A stretch of 64,000 bases of DNA, taken from NCBI GenBank assembly GCA_036937835.1, contig CM072880.1, forward strand, positions 14,080,501-14,144,500, in the 5' to 3' direction. The number at the start of each line of letters is the position of its first letter. The first letter of the stretch is position 1. The position numbers and the translations under genes are program-made. This document shows, piece by piece, positions 53,221-64,000 of this stretch. The notes under the pieces were generated by a model, which made no database searches, was not told the origin of the DNA, and saw only the letters and a program-made list of their open reading frames with translations. Source of the stretch: Pampus argenteus. Taxonomy: Eukaryota; Chordata; Actinopteri; Scombriformes; Stromateidae.

Positions 53221-54560
53221 GTCAGAATAGAAGCACCATCATAGCTGTCCCTTGGCACACTGACAGCAGCCATCAGTGATCAGCATCTCCCAAATTACCA
53301 ACACACTCAGGTCAACCAGCAGCTAATACTCTGAATCTGCATCTTAGGCCAGGGAAGAAGTGTGTGTGTGTATGGGGTAGCTTAACTGTGGGGGCAGATG
53401 CATGTGCGTGCCAAGCCTTACCACAGCTCCTTCCCGCTCATCTTTCGCTCCGATAGACCTTCACAGCAGGTCCATTAAACTCTTTGTGATTCTTCCTGCT
53501 ATTAGACAAGTGTTGTTCTCAACCGCAACAGGAATTCAAGCTCATCATTATCATAATCATCCTCTATTTTATTGCCTCAAGTTGGGGTTGATTTTGTAGT
53601 TTGGACATGGAAAGGGAAAGGCACATCTCGATTGTGTCCTTTAGTTCAACATATTGACTCCTGGGTCATCTCCTTCCAACTAAAGGGATTGATGAGGCGG
53701 CGAGCCCGGCTCTGTGGTAAGACTCCGGGCTGTTTTTAGAGCCAGTGGAGCTTTAAAGTCGGATTGTGGGGTAACGGGGGTAAGCTTAAGTGATGATAGT
53801 GGTTGTAGGATAGTGTAAGTGTGTCCCTGTGTGCCTGTCTAGACGTAGATTCCTGGATCTTGATTAGATAAATGTTAAGTAAAAACTGGTGGTAGATGGT
53901 AGGAGGGCACAGCAGAGCCTGTCAGGGCAAAGAAAAGTAGATTAAAACATGATCTCAACTTCTATTTGGCTCCGCAGCACATTTGATGGGTTTGATTTCT
54001 TACGTTGACTCAAGATCAGACGAGCAGTTGTTCGGTCACGTCAACATGTCTGTTGCAGCACGTCTCGTGTGCTAGATGAAAATCAATTCACAATGTCTTT
54101 CAGTGGCTGGGTAGCATTGTTCAGGTAATGGCTTGTAAAAACAGGCCTGTGTGCTACAGCTTTTAATGGCCACTAACATGTTTTGGCTGTAACTTGCATT
54201 CATTCCATGGCTCTGATATGTATATGGTATGTACATGCTGACCTAGAAGCTGCATATAAAAACGAGACTAAGAGGAAAGCTAAAGAGTTCGCAGCAGAAG
54301 ATGAAGCTTCAGACAAGCATATGCAGCTACTCACTTGTACACTTTATGCCATAACAAAAAAAAACAGTACAAAGGGGGTAAACGAGTTAAATATTTGGGT
54401 TAATGCTCCTTTAAGCCTTGATGATTTTGCTGATTTTTTTGCAAAAAGATGTATTCAGGTCATTCTGCAAAAAAGAAATGACAGTGAGGCAGTTGAGTGT
54501 GTTTACTCATAATTACTTCCTCTCTGGACCACCAAGAGCCTGTATTAATCTCAGAGTTGC

Positions 54561-54564
<4 letters not shown>

Positions 54565-54597
<33 letters not shown>
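54565..54597. repeat. GT microsatellite
   Basis: About 16 GT units after agttgctgtc. Confidence 0.93.
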
Positions 54598-54600
<3 letters not shown>

Positions 54601-55529
54601 CATACTAAATAAGTAAGCCTTTCTTTTCTGTGTTTGCACACTCGCTGCTGCGCAGGACGGGTTATTGCAAGCAATTAGCAGTAAGACTGTGAGACACTGT
54701 GAGGTTTGGGGAGAAAGACAAACAGAGGTATTTACAGAGAGATCAGTGCAGGTTTCTGTACAGTAAAGTAGCTTTCTGCTGCTGGGAAAGTTTGTGTGTT
54801 GAATTTAAACTGGATGATCCAGCAACACAAAAGGCAGGAAATTAATTGTGTATCAGAGGACTTCCTTTTTATCTCCGCTAGCTCCACCAATTAACACATT
54901 CCTCCATCCTGTTCTGCAGAGTCTGCAGACATATTAGAGTGATAATGTGAAAACAAGGGTGTGAGTAACCCCATTTCCTGCTACTCCAAATCATTTTGCA
55001 TGGACTTTGGTTGCTAGGAAGATGTGAGTAGGCATGAAGCGGGGGGCATGAAGAACAATGCCTCAATTGAGTCACAAAGTGTCACCACAAACTCTACATT
55101 ACTCACCTTGTTTAAATATCATAAGTCTTGAAGTGACTAACAAAGCCTGGGAAGGCTCATCAAAACACTTTACACCACAGTGGAAGAACGCGTCACTAAT
55201 GTGAGTCAGAATTAAAGATTCAGACTCTGTCACATGGATCAGAAGTCGGCGTGCTGCGGGGTGAAAGACATTGTGTCCAGACAATAATGATCCCTGTTGT
55301 CTACAGCAGCCTTTCTAAGTGACCGAACAGCACCTGTCAGCAGCCTGATAATCACACACAAACACACACACACACACACACAGAGGAAGAAATTTCAACA
55401 TACACAAATGCACTGACACACACACACATTTACTGTATTTGCACTAAAATTAAATCACCCAACCCAGCCTCCCCACTTTCTTCATCACTCACTCTGGAGC
55501 GCTCTCATCTCCACTCCTACACACACTTG

Positions 55530-55553
55530 CACACACACACACACACACACACA
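55530..55553. repeat. CA microsatellite
   Basis: About 12 CA units; a second shorter CA tract lies at 55361-55382. Confidence 0.9.
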
Positions 55554-57121
55554 TCCAGCACTTCCTCCTCCACTCAAGCGGAGTGGAGTGGTATCACTTT
55601 CTGCCACAGCCTGTCTCTCATCTCCCTGCTGCTTTGTCAGTGAAACCGGAGGCATGAGGCAGCCGTTTGTAAAGCCTGGGGTAAAAAAAAAAAAAAAAAG
55701 TCTGTTGATAAAGATAAACAACAAGAAGAGCAAGGTGCTTAAACATATAATTTAAAATACAATTTACGACCAATGTTAAATGTAACAACGCTGTGAGGCA
55801 AGAAGAGAATTGTGCTCCGAGGGTAAATTACACATTTTAAGTGCTTGATCTGGTTAAATTACAGGATCAGGAAGTGGAGTTCTGTGAAAGTGAAAAAGGT
55901 TACAGAGAACAAGGAACTTTTTTTTGGCCAAAAGTGGTTTAAAAGTGGGTAAAAAATGCAGCATAAACTTTGTTGATGTGTCACTTTTTTTCTCTCTTCC
56001 TGATGCAGATGCCTTATATTACAGTAAACCGCTCCGAACTAAAAAGCTAGTGACTCTGCACAAATCCATCAGGAACTGGCTGGTTCATGAACTCTGCAGA
56101 CTTTCATTACTGGAGTTGATATAAGCTCAGCAACACAGGAGAGAGGACAAGCCCTTAAACAAGTCTTAACTTTGCTACCATGTCAATAGTTTAGAGAAGT
56201 TCAACTATATTTGACATTTCAACAACACATTTGTAATCCCAGATCTCCAAGTGCAAACGGGGAGTACCGATCACTGACACTTGTAACATTTTCTTGGAAG
56301 TCGCCTCATTGGTTGGCTGAGAAAACCCTGCTGATTCTCATTGAGTTAGTGGAGGAGTACATGGCTGCTATCTTCAGTGTGAGACAGATAATGCCAATGC
56401 TGAAAAATGATAACTGAGCAGTGAGCACTCTGCAGAACTGCAATGTGCCTGATGTCTATAATTATTATTTTGACATTTAAAACTGTGATAGATATTATAC
56501 ACAAGCAGATACTTATGTATAGAAACACACACACATGGAACAGATATGACTGGGGTGGCAAGTATTACCAGTGGTAATCCTTATTTCTGTGAATGATGCC
56601 CACACTGAAATGCTGTATTACCTCATTACACAACAACTTATTCACTGGTAGACCTCATACTTGCAGCTGTCTAAATCACTCAGAACTCCTGATGCATTTT
56701 CCACGCCTTATAAGGCCTGACTGACCTTAAAACAACATTTAGGCATGAACAAGAATATGTGTGCATCGTTATGGAATCTCATTTGCTCAATTCTGGCTAG
56801 AGAAACTCTATCTTTCTGCTCAAAACAAGGCTTTACAATATACAGAGCGCCCAATGCTGCCACTGATGCGACTGACAGGTAAGAGCAAACAGATGAGTGA
56901 CCTTTAACGCACTGTGTAAATACACTCAGGTGTACACAACACACACACAAGCAGCAAGCTTTCTGTCTCTGTTGCTTAGAGAACTTCTGTGTTTGCATCT
57001 GGTTACACCCTGAAACAACAGTGTTGGGAAAAGCTGTATCCATCTGTCAGGAGCTACATAAACTTCGCCTGTTAGGAAAACTTTAGATGCCACGTTTTAC
57101 AGTGTAAATGATTATTTCATA

Positions 57122-57122
<1 letters not shown>

Positions 57123-57172
<50 letters not shown>
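57123..57172. repeat. CA microsatellite
   Basis: Twenty-five uninterrupted CA units, followed by gagagg. Confidence 0.95.
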
Positions 57173-57175
<3 letters not shown>

Positions 57176-58182
57176 AGGAATGTGCAACCACAATCCAAAA
57201 CCACATCAATAAGTTGCAATAGTCTTATCGTGTTTTGGATCAGATCTTCATTTCCATTATTGGATAGTACAAAAATGACCTTGTCTCTTTTTAGTAAAAT
57301 GCTGTCATTACTGTAGAGAGATAAAAAACAAAACATTGTTTACAAATGTTTTCTCATACCTAAAAAAATGTTAACCATATGCATTACACAATCAATAATT
57401 TTACTTTAGGGTAATGCACTACAATATAAAATCCCTGATAGTCATGTGCATTAGAAATGTGTTGGGTAATGTGATGCTTGCTGTGCTCATTTAAAACCAG
57501 ATTAACACCAATCAGTCTCTAAGGTGACACTGATACACTGTCTCACTTCTGTCTTACCTGGATGCTTGCTGGCACCCAACAGGACAAGCTGGTGTGTTGT
57601 ATTATATTAAATATGGTTTAATGAAAGGCTATGCTGATGGTGGAGAGTGAAGGCGTTTCACGTTAAGATACAGAACTATTAATTCCTTGTATAATAACTT
57701 TACAAATAGCCTAAGAGCCTGCAGGTTTTTATACCAAACATTACAGAAGCTCAACTCACTGTTTATCATTTCCTCCTTCAGACTGAAGTTGCACTTATCA
57801 GCAGATTCAGCTTTTGCAGTGTTTGTTTGGAATATAATATGCACTCTGTTAGGTCATGATGGTTAAGAACACAATAACTTAAAAGCCAAGCCTAAAGTAG
57901 CTAGTTACCTTTGACCCCTACTTAACCTCTTCCTCTGTCAGCTGATGAGGCAAAATGAGTTTTTCCAACACCAGTAGGGTCTAACAATAATGAGCAACAA
58001 CGGTGAGTGGACGCTGGCGCACTTGGCTGCCGCTTCTAACGTCAAAACAACCCTTTTTCCTTACTGTTTTTTTCTTTTTCCCACCTTCTGCGGACCCTCC
58101 CCCTTTTTTTCCTCTCAGATTGTTCCTGACAACCCCCCTACTCCCACCCCGGTGATCTCTGCGACGTGAGCGCAACACTTAC

Positions 58183-58650
58183 CACTATCGGACTCTGTAA
58201 CAGGACCACAGCAACTTGATTGAAGGTAAACCCCTGTGTCGGTGTGGCCCACTGGTCTAGCCGAGGCTGCTGCCTTCCTCCTGAACCCAAGCTCCCACCT
58301 AGGTGTACGTCTCTCCATCGCCACTCAGTGAGGAAAGAGATGAAAGAGCTGTCCCGGTTGCGGTTAGCCTCCTGGCTTTCTGTTACCGCTCCCTCCAAAG
58401 CCGAACAAGCTAGCAAACCAGCGCTAGCTTTCGGAGCTAGCCAGAAATGTTTGGCCCGGCCCGGCACGGCCCCGACAGGCCAAATGCGGGCTGGTCTCTT
58501 CTCTTCTCTATCCGACCATGGTTGCTGATCCCGTTCCCGTTCCACCTGTCTGCTTACCGGTCACAACCGCCATCCGCGCACAGTGTCCACATCCCGGCCA
58601 TGGTTCTCTGCTACTCAACCACGCAGCTCCGCCATTTTGTTCCCCGGATG
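58183..58650 (-). ncRNA. Probable non-coding first exon (5' leader) of MPP7
   Basis: This is a leader exon of mRNA, not an independent RNA gene. A strong donor (GTAAGTGT, the GT read from 58181-58182) closes a CpG-rich stretch on the minus strand, the direction of MPP7. The start-codon exon begins with UTR behind an acceptor, so at least one upstream leader exon must exist, and this is the best candidate in the window. The 5' end is inferred from a YY1-like motif in sense orientation at 58629-58641, which in TATA-less promoters usually sits just downstream of the start site. If correct, the leader contains two short upstream frames (58615-58635 and 58554-58601). Other leader exons in the 18.7-kb intron cannot be excluded. 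Confidence 0.5.
58554..58601 (-). other. Candidate upstream open reading frame, 15 codons
   Basis: On the minus strand a frame starts at 58601 and reads MAGMWTLCADGGCDR then stop. The start context ACCATGG is close to the best vertebrate context (A at -3, G at +4). If the inferred leader exon is right, it would lie in the MPP7 5' UTR, where such frames usually lower translation of the main frame. A second, seven-codon frame (MAELRG then stop) lies at 58615-58635 and overlaps the YY1-like motif. Both depend on the true transcription start. Confidence 0.35.
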
Positions 58651-58930
58651 CCGCCGTCCACCGAACTCATCGCCACTCTGTCCAAACTCTGTCCTTCTTC
58701 TCTGTCCTCGCTACATCCACCGCGGTTCTCGCCGTATGTTTGCAGTTCCACTGCTACAAACTCCATTCCAGTCCTAAACATAGACATATATATGTATATA
58801 TGTCTATGGTCCTAAAGCTTACACGCCGGTTCCCGCGCCTCCGCCTTACGTCATCACAACAATATACGTCATAAGAGTGCGCCCGCAAGGAACTCTTTCA
58901 ATCTCCGGTCAATTCCCACTTCCGCTGCAG
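58640..58930 (-). promoter_or_regulatory. CpG-rich promoter region, probably of MPP7
   Basis: CpG density rises sharply here relative to the AT-rich flanks. Motifs seen are two CRE-like sites (TTACGTCATC at 58846-58855, TACGTCATA at 58865-58873), an ETS-like ACTTCCG at 58918-58924, and CAAAATGGCGGAG on the minus strand at 58629-58641 (YY1-like). No convincing TATA box sits at a suitable distance; the TATA-like run near 58785-58800 belongs to a palindrome. The layout fits a TATA-less CpG-island promoter. It may be bidirectional: a plus-strand donor-like GTGAGTGG occurs near 58011, but no partner gene is recognisable. Confidence 0.55.
58779..58808. repeat. 30-bp palindrome flanked by 8-bp direct repeats
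   Basis: Arms catagacatatata (58779-58792) and tatatatgtctatg (58795-58808) are perfect reverse complements around a two-base centre. GTCCTAAA stands immediately on both sides (58771-58778 and 58809-58816). Ends of CA..TG and an exact 8-bp duplication fit a collapsed hAT-type insertion. It sits about 130 bp upstream of the inferred start site. Confidence 0.8.
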
Positions 58931-58977
58931 TCATTTCAAAACAAAAGCACTTAAAAATGCATTTCAAAACAGTCACC

Positions 58978-59175
58978 TTCATTCACTCTGCTCCTTGGTT
59001 CAACCCAGAACTTCACAAATTAAATTAACAACTAAGACAACTGGAACGCCTCCATAAAAAGATGGTCTCACAGTACAAGCCCACGTCTACAAAGACCATA
59101 TGCTCTTCTACAAATATGCACTGAACAGAACCTACTCCGTCTACTACTCTGGTATCATCCACTCTGAATCTTCTT
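58978..59175 (+). mobile_element. L2-like LINE fragment (region between endonuclease and reverse transcriptase)
   Basis: With a few frameshifts the conceptual product reads PWFNPELHKLK, LRQLERLHKK, GLTVQAHVYKDHMLFYKYAL and YYSGIIHSES. This matches the connector between the endonuclease and reverse transcriptase of fish L2-type LINEs as I recall it (PW[YF]..L..LK, LER, YK.AL, YYS..I). The copy is short and dead, and it abuts the CpG-rich promoter. Confidence 0.75.
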
Positions 59176-62100
59176 AAATATTCTAAATTATGAGAGAAAC
59201 TACATTCTAGGCAGGAAAATGACATTTATGTGTAATGAAGTTAAACAGTGCAAGCTGGTGCAAGGGATTTTATGTTTTCCATGCAGTATTTCACCTCCGG
59301 GTTAGTTTTGACATTTGTGAGATTTAATGTGCACACAGACCTATCTGATGATATAACACCCCTTGTTCCGGCTAAAGATAATATTGATGCCTTGGCTTTG
59401 GCCTTCAGTGGGTGTAACACATGAACATTTTTCCAATAATAACAAATTATCTGCCAACAATACTTTTTAAGGAATCAGGTAAAAACAAAAAAGTTTTCAC
59501 TTTTATTACACTGTTCTTGAGATTTCAAAGACAGTACAGGAAGATTCCACTTAATGTGAGACAACTTGATCTATTTACTCGTCTCTTGTTGTAGAGAGTT
59601 GTCTGAGCCTTTATAGAGATTACACATTGTAATAAATACAGTCAAAGATCTTCACTCCTAAATGAAATTGAATTGACTGAATTGTACCTTTTTGTTTCTT
59701 TTGTTTTCTTTCTAGAAGAAGCATCTTGCCTTCCTCACACTTTCCTTAAATCTATACATTTGCTCATTTTGCTCTTTAAATATTATGATGACACTTTACA
59801 TGAGTCAAACTTAAAAAACAGTGAACCAGCCCTTTATGTACAGTACATTTGTCTGTATTTCAGCCTCAGGTGGATGGCTGGTGAAGGCATCCCTGGCAAA
59901 TCTCCATTGCAAGATTTGTTTAGCTTTAACATCAGTTTCATCTGGTAAAAAAAAAGTGGTTTGTTCCACAGTGGCTCACTGGCACACAATACTCCTCTGT
60001 TCCCCGGATGCCAAATGGTCCAGTCATCACCCTCCATGCCACCCCCCAACCCCCCTCACCCCTCCGTTGCTATCTATCTCAGCCTTTTCTCTCTGTATTT
60101 GTCTCTCCCTGACCATGACAGAAGCTGCTGATGGTCAGTGAGATTAGCAGCCAGCCGCTGATGGGACGACTTCAAAAACGGACAAAGAAAGAGCTGCTTT
60201 GTCTCTATCTGGTGCCGACGACCCCGGAAGAAAGAGAGGAAACCGGAAGGACAGAAAAAAGTATTACAAGAGCCATTGTAATGATCAACTGTGAGGGGTC
60301 TGAAGAGCGCTGACAATCTGGAAACATCTTGATACTTATTACGTCAGGCATCACATCACATTATGCCAGATCGCCTCTTTCATTAATTTGTGTTTTATAT
60401 ATTTTGCTGTCTAAGTCTTGTTACTATCCCTACAATGCTGTACTATACTCCATAAATAAATCCTGTGACCCAGTGAACCTCCAAACCAAACCAAACCCCA
60501 ACTCCACCCTGCGGAGTACATCTATTCAAACTCTATTCAAATCCAAACTGCACGGTGATGCAGTCACCATCTTTGCAGACAAAGTAAAATACTCCTACAC
60601 ACACTGCTGTGTGAACACCATATGCCTTCTGTTATCATGGTTTGACAAACTATAAATATCACACTTCAATTTCACCGGAGCCAAAAGGCTCCGCTCAAAG
60701 GCATTTCTGTAATGTTACTCAGCAATTAGTGGTGAGCGAGGAGCTAAGTTAGCGGAGAAGCCCGTCCCAGGGCAATATATGATAAGCAGTGTTGAATGAT
60801 TACAGCTGTTTACATTTTAGGTTGGTTCTTAAATAAAGGGCAAGCGCCAAATTACATCTGTTGTACAGTTAGGCTCAAATTATGCCAGCGATTCATGTTG
60901 ATTATGCATATCTGAATGCAGTTTTGGACATTTGATTCCAATGGAGCAGAATATTAGTAACACCTACGATGACGAGTCAAAATGTCTGAAATATATGTCG
61001 GATGTTTTGGTACAAACAGGTGTAACAATGTGTAAGTGAATCTAGACTTTTATGTGTTGTCTGTATTTGTTACACTTGTATTTATAGCAGTTTTTCCAGG
61101 TGTTTTTAAAACATACCAATTTTCATACATATTTTCAAAGAAATGAAACTTTGACATTTAAAGGGAACATCCAATTTAGATTTTAAATGTAATGAACAAC
61201 CTATTGATCAGTCACTTGTAATGCTTGAGTAATAGACCTAGTGTTACAACTAAATCACTTAGACACTAGACTCACCTGTTAAGAGGACATGTACACTAAG
61301 TAAAGGTTCACATGTGGGAGGATAATAGGTTAGGTGACGTACAGGACACAGACCGCCTCTATCCCCTTTTACTTTTATCATCCAGATAGAATCCTTTTAA
61401 TCACATGGGCCAAACCATCAAAGAGTGAAGATTGTATAGTTGATGGTTCTAATAGGCTGTTGTGAAAGGGTATTCACAGTTAAATTGCTCTAATTGCACT
61501 CAATGAGCAGCGAGGGAATAGACGCATAATGGGCTCAGTGGGCTAAAGATGAATGACTGTCTGTCCAACACATGCACACACAAACATACACACACATATA
61601 CAAAAGCTTGAGAACACGCTTTTCAAGTTCAGAGACAAAAGCGTGTATTCACATACACATGCACGCAGACCTCGTTTTTGCCGATCAAACATTTACGTGT
61701 TGTGGCGAGTCGTGGAGAGGCGAATAAAGAGGGCTTAACTGTTAGCAGGCGAATGAAAACGCCGCCTCATGGGGCCTGGACGCAGAAGGAGGTGGCAGGA
61801 GACACAGCAACAAGTGTACAGAGCTACAGCTGACACTACTTGAGACGCCCCACGCACAAAGGGGGGATTTAGCCTGTGGAAAACAGAGGTTGTGGTCTGA
61901 AAAGAGTCCCTGCCAACTGACAGAAAACAGGCTGCAAGAGAAAACCCTCTTTCGCTAATCACCATTCTAAAAAAAATAAAATTAAAAGCTCAAGGCCTCC
62001 ACGAGACCCCGTCTGCTCTCACAAAGAACCTCACATTCCAAGTTACTCCCCCCCCCGGTCTCCCGTCAGTCACCAAATCAATGCTTACACTTCATCAAGG

Positions 62101-64000
62101 GTAAAAGGTGGAATAGATATCTTGAGTGGCACCAGGAAATCTAACATGGTGTAATTGAATGCAGCCATCTACTAAGTGAATGTGGGTTAATTACATTAGA
62201 TTGACAAAGAGATTACCAATCATTAGACAGCAAAGCAACACTGGACCATCTGTGTTTTCTTTCCTTATCGCATTTGATATCAATCATTACCGCAAGAGGA
62301 GTCATGTAGTGGAAGCAGGATCCCTTACGAGCTTAAAGAAGCAAAACAACCTCTAACGTCGTTACCGTTCATGTGATCTGGCCTTTTAAAGACATGGGAA
62401 CACACAAGGCTGTTGCAGGTATGACCATTATGCGATCTATAATTATGTCCATTAGAGAAAAACCATCTGTATTATTTTGATTCACAGAGACAAACAAGGA
62501 GCAGCTGGTAGGGGCATCAGTGTATAAAGTGCGTATTAGAACATATCTTTACTCTCATTACATTAGATTAATTACAGTCTATATCTTTCTTGAATTACTG
62601 TCATCTTTAGACATCAAGGCTAGGAAGGAAAACGTCAGTCACAGGACTGGTGTGTGGAAACCAAGCATCCTAAGTCCTCCAAATATCAACACAAGCTACA
62701 TGAATATTGCAACCTCATGCTCCATTAATACAGCACTGGATACTCATCACTTACAGGTGACATAGATCCTCTCATGCTGACGGTGTAAGCTGTCAGGTCA
62801 AGTGGAAAAGATGGCGATGACACAAAAAAAACATTTGCCCGCTGCCTTGCCTTCAAATCTGTTGCATTTGTGTACATACTGTATGTGCCATTAGCCTTTA
62901 GTCGATTTTTCCATAAAAATGACTATATAATACAAACATATGGACAAACTAGAACTACACAAATCCTCTGTGGTTGCTGTGATTGTTACAGAGCCACAAA
63001 CAAGTACACAGTTTGGCCTATTTTGAATCCGTTTGCTTCAGGTATGTTGAATTATTCACGGGGCTGCCATAAGGGAAATAGGTGTAGTAATGCTAGGCAG
63101 GGACCATGCATGGAAAACCCTCATAAATAAAACAACATTTGACAAATAAGTTTGACGTCAGTCAAGTGAACCCACAACCTCCTTATGTAAGGCTATAGCC
63201 TTCACTGCCTACTGACAAATTGGTTACAAGCTGCTACACACTCAGCATGTCCTTTTAAACAATGTTTTAGCTTTAAACAACATGCGTAGAAAACCTTACA
63301 GACCTCTAATTTGCAAGATTGTTATCAAGGCACTTTGTGTACACACTATTCCCACAGCAATACCTCATAGTACTGCTTCCTGTTAGCCCAAAAGGCTTTA
63401 AATGCGAAGCAATAGGTTAGGCTACACACACAGCTGAAGACATAAGACCACTGTACTTTGCAACTGGAGCTTTCCACTTCTTAATAGTGTATGTCTTAAC
63501 AGGATTGGATCAGTGTCCCATGACAAAACACCTCACTTAAGGACCACTCGTGTCTGGACCTATATGCCGCGTAATCTTCTCCCTGAGGGTTCAGGACCTG
63601 ACTTGCCTTCCCACACCCACTACTTAATTATTTCTCCTGCCATTCCCTCAGTCTCGCTGCTTTCTCCATCAAAAATTCGACCTGCACCGAGTCAGGAGGG
63701 AAGCATGCCTGAAGGGTCAGCGTTTCATGTACACGAGCTGCAATATAACGAAGCCAACGTCGGTGTCTGATGGCTGGTATCTGCTTGGTGGGCTCATTCT
63801 GGCGCAGCACAGCAGAGACTTGGAGGGTTACTGAGTGAAACCCTACACCTCTGCAGAGCAGGCAGGGGCAAAACAACACAGCACCACTACTGGTGATGCT
63901 CATCAACTGTGACCCTGCCAGAGACCCTGCCAAGTACATCACTTTAATCTCTCCGTCTGTGATCACATGACCGGCAGTAGGCTCACAAGTCCATTGCGGA
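59176..64000. other. Intergenic or distal upstream sequence
   Basis: No exon, RNA gene or complete transposon is recognised. Two stretches (about 60720-60905 and 62130-62300) are free of simple repeats and dense in homeodomain-, forkhead- and octamer-like motifs, so they could be conserved enhancers; this is inference. In other vertebrates, as recalled, WAC lies beyond MPP7 on this side, but no WAC coding exon is seen before the window ends. Confidence 0.5.

Larger units (their letters stand above)
39507..58182 (-). other. Long first intron of MPP7 (5' UTR intron)
   Basis: If the leader exon at 58183 is right, this intron is 18.7 kb (donor GTAAGTGT, acceptor ttgttctcttgcag). It holds many CA/GT microsatellites, two small tandem duplications near 43.6 and 43.9 kb, a CpG-rich patch at 45040-45180, a 10-bp minisatellite at 48288, a transposon relic at 49042 and a 24-base G run at 49207. 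Long frames at 49970-50626 and 54183-54512 (plus strand) have no recognised homology or splice support. Further leader exons may hide here. Confidence 0.55.

Noticed and set aside
58518..58874. 118-codon plus-strand frame in the CpG-rich region
   Set aside because: GC-rich DNA lowers stop frequency. The residues are Pro/His/Ser/Thr-rich with no family, and the frame runs through the palindromic insertion.
63628..63966. 112-codon minus-strand frame near the window end
   Set aside because: I considered a coding exon because of the stretch VEFLMEKAARLREWQEK, but found no splice sites or family match that could be defended.
59176..64000. First exon of the expected neighbour WAC
   Set aside because: No frame resembling the WAC N-terminus or its WW domain is present, so the neighbour, if conserved, lies outside the window.

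Overview
The window looks like nuclear DNA from a bony fish, most likely a teleost. The evidence is GT-AG introns of 6 to 19 kb, abundant CA/GT microsatellites, teleost-style tRNA-derived SINE and L2-like LINE remnants, and short hAT-like elements. There is no prokaryotic gene organisation. Almost everything is intron or intergenic DNA, and most long reading frames are chance or repeat products.

One protein gene can be supported: the 5' part of MPP7 (MAGUK p55 subfamily member 7), on the minus strand. Five coding exons join in frame: 39337-39373 (start codon), 24934-25052, 14909-14986, 8090-8170 and 1591-1722. Together they encode residues 1-149: the N-terminus, both L27 domains, the linker and the first strand of the PDZ domain. 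The rest of PDZ, SH3, the hook region and the guanylate-kinase-like domain must lie left of position 1. The family assignment rests on recalled similarity to human MPP7. The teleost paralogue (mpp7a or mpp7b) cannot be decided here.

Layout from right to left, which is the direction of transcription: 59.2-64 kb is intergenic, with no recognisable exon and a few candidate conserved patches. At 58.98-59.18 kb there is an L2-like LINE fragment. A CpG-rich promoter lies at about 58.2-58.95 kb, with CRE-like, ETS-like and YY1-like motifs and a probable non-coding first exon ending at the donor at 58183. An 18.7 kb intron follows, then the start-codon exon, which has two possible acceptors. A 14.3 kb intron carries a perfect CA tract of about 266 bp, a 55-bp hAT-like element, a LINE 3' end and a 1.18-kb CTG/CAG-type triplet array. 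Three more introns separate the L27 exons, and the window ends inside the intron that interrupts PDZ.

No operon, CRISPR array, viral gene or novel multi-gene system is visible. The items most worth a second look are the triplet array, a 30-bp palindrome with 8-bp direct repeats in the promoter, the candidate upstream reading frames in the leader, an intronic CpG-rich patch near 7.1-7.4 kb, and a duplicated 56-bp segment inside one intron.
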